From JAVZGQ01 sp038998365 (GTDB taxonomy: Archaea > Aenigmatarchaeota > Aenigmatarchaeia > CG10238-14 > SCSR01), in NCBI GenBank assembly GCA_038998365.1, contig JAVZHJ010000009.1:1-16880 (forward strand): 16,880 nt of DNA. Direction: 5' to 3'. The first letter of the stretch is position 1. Every line of letters starts with the position of its first letter. This document shows, piece by piece, positions 11,080 through 16,880 of this stretch. The translations under genes and the position numbers were made by a program. Below the pieces are notes generated by a model, which ran no database searches, had not been told where the DNA came from, and saw only the letters and a list, made by a program, of their open reading frames with translations.

Positions 11080-12321
11080 TTAAGTTTCTTCCAGTCTTTC
11101 AAGTAATTTTGGTCTCCTTTCAGCTCTTCTCTTAAGATACCAAATAATTAAAAATATTAGAGCTATCAACAAGATAATCAAAATTATAATCCACCACAGA
11201 AAGGCGAAAGGTCTATAAACATAAAGAGTTGCACTAGAAAGTTGTAATAAAGCTTCTTGAATGTAATTTTCAACTTTTGTTAATTCTTTCTTTGCATCTT
11301 GCATTCTCCCAGATTTAAAATAATCTTTAGCATTTTCAAGACTAAATCTAGCCATATTTAGTGTTTCATTTGCAATTCTAACATCATATCCTTCTAAGAA
11401 AGCAGAATTTATTTTTTGCTGAATTTCCAAAATCATTAACTCATAGCTTAAAATCTTAATTGATATATCTTCTTCTTCTGGCAATACTATTGAAGATACT
11501 TTAATTGAAATTTCTCCCCTCTTTTTTACTCCCTCTAAAGTTATGACTTCAAATTCAAGCGGATAATTTCCTGTTTCAATTGTTTTTGGAATTTCAATAG
11601 AAATCACAAAAATTGTAGATTCGTTTGGCTTCAAAATCGGAATTTGTTTGGGAGACACGGAAACATCAATTAGAGAAGAAGTTGAAATGTAGATTTGAAG
11701 AGTTTGTGCAGGAGCATTTCCTATATTCTTCACACTTATATTTATAAGTCTCTTTTCTCCAGGATAAGAAACAACAGAATCCGGATACTCCAAGCTTAGT
11801 TCCGGTAATCCAACTGTTGGAGCAGAAGGAATAGCCGGTGGGCCTGTAATTGGCTCGAATATAGGAATTATTTCTGGTTGTGGATAAACAACTGAAAAGG
11901 CACCCCAAGTTTCCAAAATCCTCGTATCATAAGAGGCCTTTGCTTTAATGTAATATAAACCTGTATTTGGCGGGACGAAAGATACTCTAAAACCTCTTCT
12001 CATACCGAGACCTACGGGAACAGTAGTGTCATAATAATACGCTAAAGGTTTAAGAGTGTTGTTCAAATAGCCGTAAATTGTAATTTCAATTTTTACAGTT
12101 AGTCCTTTAGTTCCCGTATTTATAAATTCTGTATAAATTTCTTGTTTGTCCCCAATTTCTATTGAATATTTATAAGCAAGCAATAATTTACCACTAATTT
12201 TTTCTTGGACAGAAACATTTAACATTGTTAAAAGGCCTAGACCAATTGTTGTCAAAAATTCTCTGGCAAGGAAAATTATAAGCAAGAGAATCAAAATCAA
12301 GACAAAATAAACTTTACGCAT
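11080..12321 (-). CDS. Membrane-anchored surface protein with two beta-sandwich domains and a helical stalk
   Basis: Product of 413 aa, no specific name recognised. Seen: an N-terminal hydrophobic segment (5-27; signal peptide or anchor), a first beta-sandwich (about 45-145) with several aromatic strands, a Pro-rich linker (147-172), and a second NEW3/CARDB-like domain (173-276). The second domain has the typical phrases 'SVKNIGNAPAQTL', 'ILKPNESTIFVISIEIP' and 'TGNYPLEFEVI'. An alpha-helical hairpin-like stalk follows (285-365), then a C-terminal membrane span (371-395) with two Trp at its start and a basic stop-transfer (KRRAERRPK). Most of the protein should lie outside the cell with a short cytoplasmic tail. 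Such domains are common in archaeal S-layer-related and protease-associated proteins. The start overlaps the stop of the preceding gene by 8 bp. Confidence 0.82.
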   Translation of the reverse strand: MRKVYFVLILILLLIIFLAREFLTTIGLGLLTMLNVSVQEKISGKLLLAYKYSIEIGDKQEIYTEFINTGTKGLTVKIEITIYGYLNNTLKPLAYYYDTTVPVGLGMRRGFRVSFVPPNTGLYYIKAKASYDTRILETWGAFSVVYPQPEIIPIFEPITGPPAIPSAPTVGLPELSLEYPDSVVSYPGEKRLINISVKNIGNAPAQTLQIYISTSSLIDVSVSPKQIPILKPNESTIFVISIEIPKTIETGNYPLEFEVITLEGVKKRGEISIKVSSIVLPEEEDISIKILSYELMILEIQQKINSAFLEGYDVRIANETLNMARFSLENAKDYFKSGRMQDAKKELTKVENYIQEALLQLSSATLYVYRPFAFLWWIIILIILLIALIFLIIWYLKRRAERRPKLLERLEET

Positions 12322-12907
12322 ATTTATATATTAGAGCGGAAATCACTAAAATGCCGATGATGGCTAGGAGGTAAGAGAGAAGAGAAGATGTTTCTTCCAA
12401 AGCTTTTCCGGTCAATAGCGAAGGTTTTTCAATTGTCGAATTTTTGTTTTCAATTTCTTGAGTTTCACCCTCAACTTTAACTTTCAGCTTGAATTCCCTT
12501 TCTTGGAAGAAAGCTATGCTTTGAGAAGGAAGACCGGCTTTAGCTTTAATTATTATTCCATATTCTCCAGCTTTTGCATTTTCAGGTTTCACAAATATTC
12601 TAACAACCGAAGCTTTGACTGGTTTTTCTAGATAAGGCAAGTTTATGTATTCTTCTCCTGCTGAAGAGTTTATTAAAAATTCTCTTGGTTGAATTACAAT
12701 GAACCAGTTTTCAGGAGATTCTTCAATTTCAAGTTGAACTTGGTAAGACTCATCTTCAACATTCCAAAACAAGATTTCAAATTTTGCCGATTCATTATCT
12801 CTGATATTTACAAAATCTTTTTTTACAACACTCCCTAAACTTATTGCTTTCACTTCTGGTAGAATTAAGAAAAATAACAAGATTGAAATCAACCAAAACT
12901 TATTCAT
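12314..12907 (-). CDS. Secreted, C-terminally anchored NEW3-like surface protein (197 aa)
   Basis: Seen: a signal peptide (1-21, likely cleaved after VKA before ISLGS), one beta-sandwich domain (about 22-146) with NEW3/CARDB-like phrasing ('NVEDESYQVQLEIEESPENW', 'KPENAKAGEYGIIIKAKAG'), a short sequon-bearing linker (NKNST), and a C-terminal membrane helix (175-195) with only a KYA tail. The topology is outside-facing with a minimal cytoplasmic end. It resembles a smaller version of the 413-aa neighbour and overlaps it by 8 bp; it also overlaps the upstream 435-aa gene by 8 bp. These two overlaps make independent expression unlikely. Function unknown; a structural or assembly role in a surface complex is inferred. 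Confidence 0.8.
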   Translation of the reverse strand: MNKFWLISILLFFLILPEVKAISLGSVVKKDFVNIRDNESAKFEILFWNVEDESYQVQLEIEESPENWFIVIQPREFLINSSAGEEYINLPYLEKPVKASVVRIFVKPENAKAGEYGIIIKAKAGLPSQSIAFFQEREFKLKVKVEGETQEIENKNSTIEKPSLLTGKALEETSSLLSYLLAIIGILVISALIYKYA

Positions 12908-14207
12908 GTTTCACACCAGTGATGTAAATTTTTCCAGTGTAAAAGCCAGCATAAGCTGGAGGAACACTGAGCCAATACCAAGTTGTAACGTTGGTTTTTT
13001 CAGGAACATTTAGCTTTATTACAGAGTTTATTTCAGAAAGCTGGAAATAACCATCTTCGATGTTGCTACTGATATTGCTCCAACTCAAATTCCCAACTTT
13101 TATGGAGCCAAAAGTTGAATTTGTCAAATCGCTACCTCTTATGTAAAGGTCTAGATTGCAGCTCCCAGGATTTACTGTTATGTTGTATAAGTTGTTTGAA
13201 TTTCCTGGAGCTGAATTGTTGTAAGTGTTTGGTATTAACTCACCAAAGTCTATGGAATGCCAAGTTAAGCTAAAATCTACAGTGCAAGCAACTATTGAAA
13301 CAGTTGCATTTTTTGTAGTATTTGGCTGAACTTCTGAATAAGAAGAATTGAAGTATACTCCAAATTTCCAGTCAGTATTTATTTCACCACTAGCATTGAT
13401 CACCCAAGTTAAATTGCAAAAGTCTTCAGTATTCAAAGGATTGTTTGGACAAGCTTTCATAGCATAAGCAGGAGTTTCATTGACAAAAAATGGTTTGTCA
13501 CCATAGCTTGTATTTATTGGTGTGTCTGGATAGGGAGAAGAGAAGTTGTACATTAAAGTACCATAAACATTACCACAAAAAGCATTTCTACAAAAAACAG
13601 TTGCATTGACAATAAAAGTTGAATTTTGTATTACATTAGTTAAAACTTCTGTTTTAGGTAATATTAACTCGACTTCAATGTAAGGGATTCCCACACTGTA
13701 ATTAGCTATAATGTAAATCTGGTCAATGTAAACAAAAGCCATTGGAAAGCCATCCAAATCTTCCCCCCTCAACCTAACCTTTATTTCATTCAATTTGTTT
13801 CTTGATAAAGAAGAAACATTGCATACAGTATCACTTAGACTAGCATTCTCTTCAAAAGGTCCCGCACAATTAACCCAGTGGCTACCATTCCAATAATCTA
13901 TATTAATATTCGAAGCACCTTCCCCAACATCACTGAACCACAAAACATGAATGTAAGCAGAGTCTATGGTGTTTTCTTCTGGAATCGAATCAGTGAAAAG
14001 AGAAACATTAATCCACCCAAAAGGATAAGTCAGCAAATCAACCATCTCATAAATCCCATCACTTTCATTTATTCTTGCCACATCACAATCCCCATCAGAA
14101 TCTTGACATGCTAATGGCAAAAGAGTAGAAGATGGCGAAGAGCCAAAGCTAACACTCAATAGAAATATAAAACCAATGATTAACAAGAGAATAATTTTTT
14201 CTTTCAT
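12900..14207 (-). CDS. Secreted, sequon-rich multi-domain surface protein (435 aa)
   Basis: Seen: a signal peptide (about 1-22), then a domain (about 30-172) starting CQDSDGDCD, a possible Ca-binding loop, and containing IKVRLRGEDLDG and a beta-sandwich like the 170-aa neighbour. A middle domain (about 175-305) follows, with paired cysteines VFCRNAFCG (206/211) and C253/C264; I recall this fold phrase from other archaeal surface proteins. A C-terminal domain (about 305-435) has WHSIDFGEL and WLSVPPAYAGFYTGKIYI. About twenty N-x-S/T sequons are scattered through it, suggesting heavy glycosylation. There is no membrane anchor, so it must be held by partners encoded beside it or be released. It overlaps the upstream gene by 4 bp (ATGA). 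Function unknown. Confidence 0.82.
   Translation of the reverse strand: MKEKIILLLIIGFIFLLSVSFGSSPSSTLLPLACQDSDGDCDVARINESDGIYEMVDLLTYPFGWINVSLFTDSIPEENTIDSAYIHVLWFSDVGEGASNINIDYWNGSHWVNCAGPFEENASLSDTVCNVSSLSRNKLNEIKVRLRGEDLDGFPMAFVYIDQIYIIANYSVGIPYIEVELILPKTEVLTNVIQNSTFIVNATVFCRNAFCGNVYGTLMYNFSSPYPDTPINTSYGDKPFFVNETPAYAMKACPNNPLNTEDFCNLTWVINASGEINTDWKFGVYFNSSYSEVQPNTTKNATVSIVACTVDFSLTWHSIDFGELIPNTYNNSAPGNSNNLYNITVNPGSCNLDLYIRGSDLTNSTFGSIKVGNLSWSNISSNIEDGYFQLSEINSVIKLNVPEKTNVTTWYWLSVPPAYAGFYTGKIYITGVKHE
13752..13778. repeat. 27-nt direct repeat, copy A (inside 435-aa gene)
   Basis: Encodes V-R-L-R-G-E-D-L-D on the minus strand. It is identical over 27 nt to 14279-14305 in the paralogous 170-aa gene, while the flanks diverge. 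Confidence 0.85.
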
Positions 14208-14716
14208 GATATCAATCCAAATTTATACCTTATAACTTTAAGTTTTATATTAACTTCGGCTATAGCATCTGTAGCAAAATCCAAATCTTCCCCCCTCAAC
14301 CTAACTTTCAAATTGCTCAAATCTGAGAAAAAATTCAAAGGAATTTCTATAGTTGTTTCGGTAAAATTTTCATTTTCATTAAAAGGCCCAATTTCTTTAT
14401 AGTTTTTACCATCGAAAGAATAGCCTATGTAGATGTTGCCTGCTCCCAAATCTTTGTAAGTTCTCCAGCTAACTATTGCAAAAGCCTTTTTTGGAAAATT
14501 TACCTTTTCCCATTTTATAACTTCCAAATAACCATATGGATTAAATTTTAAAATAACAGCTTCACAACATTTTTCCATGTTTTCCAAAATTTCGTTTGAA
14601 GGTGTGCCATCGCTATCTTTTGCTTCTAAAGGCTTGAGATAAACTTCTTCTTGCTGAGGAAAAAACACCACTACCAATATTAAGAAGAAAATTGCTATCA
14701 GCATTTTTTTCTCCAT
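14204..14716 (-). CDS. Secreted small beta-sandwich protein (170 aa), paralogous to the N-domain of its 435-aa neighbour
   Basis: Seen: a hydrophobic N-terminal signal (MEKKMLIAIFFLILVVV...), then a domain sharing several phrases with residues 30-172 of the next gene: DSDG near the start, a Y/F-G-x-x-x-V turn, GPFNENENFTETT against GPFEENASLSDTV, and the identical block KVRLRGEDLD. At the DNA level 27 nt of this block are identical between the two genes. No C-terminal anchor is present. The TAA stop of the upstream 5'-truncated gene abuts this ATG, and its own TGA overlaps the next ATG by 4 bp. It may be a partner subunit made by duplication. Function unknown. Confidence 0.82.
   Translation of the reverse strand: MEKKMLIAIFFLILVVVFFPQQEEVYLKPLEAKDSDGTPSNEILENMEKCCEAVILKFNPYGYLEVIKWEKVNFPKKAFAIVSWRTYKDLGAGNIYIGYSFDGKNYKEIGPFNENENFTETTIEIPLNFFSDLSNLKVRLRGEDLDFATDAIAEVNIKLKVIRYKFGLIS
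14279..14305. repeat. 27-nt direct repeat, copy B (inside 170-aa gene)
   Basis: Matches copy A exactly in sequence, strand and reading frame (V-R-L-R-G-E-D-L-D); the neighbouring codons are not conserved. Confidence 0.85.
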
Positions 14717-16880
14717 TTAACTCACCAACAAAAAATTTTTTAGTTCCTTTGGTTTGATAAAAATGTAAATGAATGAGTCATGCAATTTTTGTTGGTTTTT
14801 ATATTCATCAAAAACTTTTATATTGAAATGGATGTTTTTAAAACAAACAAATAAAACCCACTTACAACCATCTTCAGAATTCAAATCTCCTAAGGGTATT
14901 GTATAATTAACCCAATCTAAATTTCCAACCAATTCAACTTTATGTTCTTTAAATTTGCCCGTGGAATTTTCTTCAATTATACCATAAGCTAAAGAAGAGC
15001 AATTTTCCTGCCATAGAGAATATATGTTCAAGCCTTTACCTCTTTCAAATCTTTTGTCAAAAATAAGGTTTTGAGGTGGGAGAGGATCATTAATTATAAC
15101 CATTCTGGAAATTTGGCTGCTAGTCCAATTTTCTCCTCCAGTTGAATTGTATATGAAAAGATAATTCCCGGCTTTTAAATAATCAATGTAGTTAACTCTA
15201 CTACCAGGCGAAATCAATTCCTTTCCATAAAGAGCATAGTTTACATCTTCATCTCCAAAATTATTTTCATATGCAGTCACATTAACTCTAGCAGGACAAG
15301 AACCCCTTTCATAATCAACAATAAGATTCAAAACAGGAGAACCCTTTTCAACTTCAACACTTTTTGTTGTTTCAAACTGCAAATAATTTTGTGTTTCTGG
15401 GTAAGTGCAAGAGTAATTCCACAAACTAGCCTTAAGAAACTCTTCGCTGTATATGTTGTTTCCTTTTAAAATTTCTTCACCATTTCTCTTCAAAATTAAT
15501 TCGGCATTTTCATCACCTTCAAGAATTGTGCAGTTTAAGGCAATCGAATTGGGATAAACAATTTTTTCAGGTAGATAAAAATCTAACAAAGGATAAGATT
15601 TGGAAATTTCTAAAATGAAGAATGAAGTTGAGTTCCAATTGTTGTAAACATCTTTTGCATATTCTCTCCAAAAGTAAATTCCGGCAGGCAAGTTTTTGAC
15701 TGAATAAGAATAAATACTCTCACTAATTTCATTCAAACTCTCATTTTTAAATTCTCCAGTAAAATTGTGTTCAATTATCACATCTTCTATTTTACTCTCA
15801 TCGAACCAACTTACATTTAGCTTTAATTCAAAATTTTTGGAGTAGTTCAATTTAATATGATGATTTTCAACTATCCAGAAAGGTGGTTGCAAATCTTTTC
15901 TTTCGATTTCAACAAAACCTTCAATTATTTCGAAATTTCCATATTCATCAAAAACAGTTATTTTGTAATAAGATGTATCTGAGAAAGAATAGTTAACCCA
16001 ATCTATCATACCCTTAAGCTTGATTTTCTCAATTTTTTCAGAGCCGGTTGAGTTTTCTTGAACAATAGCATAATCTAAATTAGAAAATCTTTCTCTCCAA
16101 AGAGAGCTCAAAATTTTCTTATCCTCATTTTCCTTTAAATCAAAACTTAAAAGTTGAGGTGGAGAATTGTCAAATATTCTTGTTCTTCTTTCATTCCCCC
16201 CAAAACAATTCCATGAAGGTGGGTCTAATGCATACTGATATTTGTTAGTGGAACCAAAAGTTAAATCCAAGCTTCCATCTTCATTCAAATCTGCTATAGC
16301 AGGAGAAGAATAAATGTATTGGCCAATCACATAGCTCCATACAATTCTTCCATCAATTCCATTCAAAACATAAATTCTTCCATCAGTTGCCCCGATTACT
16401 ATGTCATTAATTCCATCAAGATTTAAATCAGAAACAGATGGTAAGTAAGGAACTCTTCCTCCAGTTGGAATTGAAAAAGTACAGTTTATACTTCCATCAT
16501 GATTGAAACAATAAACTTTTCCATCATGAGAAGAAATTATGATTTTTTTACTATTACTTATGTTTGCTATAACTGGAGAAGAGGTGATCCAATTTCCAGT
16601 AGTATAGTTCCAAATTTTTTCTCCTGTGGATGCATCCAAGACATAAACATTTTTATCGTAAGAGCCAAATATTACTTCTAAATCACCATCCATGTCCAAA
16701 TCATCTAAAGCAGGAGAAGATTCAATTTTTTCTCCTGTAGAAAAATTCCAAATTTTGCTTCCGTCACTCCCATTCAAAGCGTAAAGATTATAATCATAGC
16801 TTCCAACAAAAACAACAGGATAACCTTCTACGCTTAAATTAACTAAAGCTGGTGAAGAAACTATTTTCCCATTAGTTGAA
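14717..16880 (-). CDS. Beta-propeller (FG-GAP/PQQ-like) and Ig-like repeat surface protein, 5' end outside window
   Basis: The frame is open through the right edge, so the N-terminus is missing; the TTG at 16777 is internal. Seen: at least five ~45-residue blade-like repeats between the edge and about 16200, each with SSPA(L/I)-x-x-L-x-x-D/N-G...FGS-x-D-x-x-Y-x-L-D/N...W. This suits an FG-GAP/PQQ-type propeller with Asp-rich Ca-binding loops. Four Ig-like/beta domains follow. Two of them (residues about 205-292 and 565-676, counted from 16777) are clear duplicates sharing ENSTG, DWVNY and VFDEY. Many N-x-S/T sequons indicate an extracellular, glycosylated protein. No C-terminal membrane span or sorting signal is visible. 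It is the first visible gene of the surface-protein operon. A role in adhesion or as an outer scaffold is inferred. Confidence 0.85.
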   Translation of the reverse strand, partial: STNGKIVSSPALVNLSVEGYPVVFVGSYDYNLYALNGSDGSKIWNFSTGEKIESSPALDDLDMDGDLEVIFGSYDKNVYVLDASTGEKIWNYTTGNWITSSPVIANISNSKKIIISSHDGKVYCFNHDGSINCTFSIPTGGRVPYLPSVSDLNLDGINDIVIGATDGRIYVLNGIDGRIVWSYVIGQYIYSSPAIADLNEDGSLDLTFGSTNKYQYALDPPSWNCFGGNERRTRIFDNSPPQLLSFDLKENEDKKILSSLWRERFSNLDYAIVQENSTGSEKIEKIKLKGMIDWVNYSFSDTSYYKITVFDEYGNFEIIEGFVEIERKDLQPPFWIVENHHIKLNYSKNFELKLNVSWFDESKIEDVIIEHNFTGEFKNESLNEISESIYSYSVKNLPAGIYFWREYAKDVYNNWNSTSFFILEISKSYPLLDFYLPEKIVYPNSIALNCTILEGDENAELILKRNGEEILKGNNIYSEEFLKASLWNYSCTYPETQNYLQFETTKSVEVEKGSPVLNLIVDYERGSCPARVNVTAYENNFGDEDVNYALYGKELISPGSRVNYIDYLKAGNYLFIYNSTGGENWTSSQISRMVIINDPLPPQNLIFDKRFERGKGLNIYSLWQENCSSLAYGIIEENSTGKFKEHKVELVGNLDWVNYTIPLGDLNSEDGCKWVLFVCFKNIHFNIKVFDEYKNQQKLHDSFIYIFIKPKELKNFLLVS

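Noticed and set aside
16775..16777. TTG as start of the propeller protein
   Set aside because: The frame continues upstream to the window edge with another propeller repeat (SSPALVNLS...VGSYDYNLYA), so the true start lies outside.
1..16880. CRISPR array, rRNA, IS element or prophage genes
   Set aside because: No regularly spaced repeats, rRNA signatures, transposase, integrase or phage structural genes were seen; the inteins are the only mobile elements.

Overview
The window looks archaeal and AT-rich. The evidence is a Pth2-type peptidyl-tRNA hydrolase, a Cdc48/VAT two-domain AAA+ ATPase carrying inteins, an Alg9/PIG-B-like (GT22) glycosyltransferase, and a tRNA gene whose intron sits in a canonical bulge-helix-bulge. 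Several genes also have a TTTAAATA-like TATA box centred about 25-28 nt before the start codon, which fits leaderless mRNAs. The style of the secreted proteins (many N-x-S/T sequons, FG-GAP/Ig-like modules) and the many tiny proteins would suit a DPANN-type or related archaeon. That placement is inference; no rRNA is present.

Layout, left to right. (1) 2-814: the 3' end of a GT22 glycosyltransferase, converging on pth2 (801-1148, minus). (2) 1180-1941: a DJ-1/PfpI gene and a small winged-helix gene, divergent from pth2 across only 31 bp. (3) 1977-2089: tRNA-Gln(UUG) with a 40-nt intron, followed after 12 nt by a YdjM-like membrane protein. (4) 2599-3816: a cluster of small genes. These are a four-cysteine zinc-binding protein, a 37-aa single-span membrane protein (minus), a membrane-anchored staphylococcal-nuclease-like enzyme, and two micro zinc-ribbon genes (minus) that follow a CBS-pair gene. 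(5) 4276-9933, minus: a 116-aa uncharacterised gene directly coupled to cdc48, whose product holds two LAGLIDADG-type inteins, one in each ATPase domain. Removing both leaves about 765 residues, a normal Cdc48 length. (6) 9982-11053, minus: a MinD/ParA-family ATPase and an 82-aa small protein. (7) 11080 to the right edge, minus: five tightly packed or overlapping genes for secreted or membrane-anchored proteins. They comprise a beta-propeller/Ig-like protein cut by the edge, two related beta-sandwich proteins, and two TM-anchored NEW3/CARDB-like proteins, and probably form one cell-surface operon.

Most notable points: the two inteins sit at different positions in the paralogous D1 and D2 domains, and each domain keeps an uninterrupted version of the other's site; intein 1 appears to lack the usual block-B histidine; the tRNA intron has a complete BHB; several genes of 37-50 codons are supported by promoter placement or translational coupling; and the surface-protein operon has no recognisable named function.
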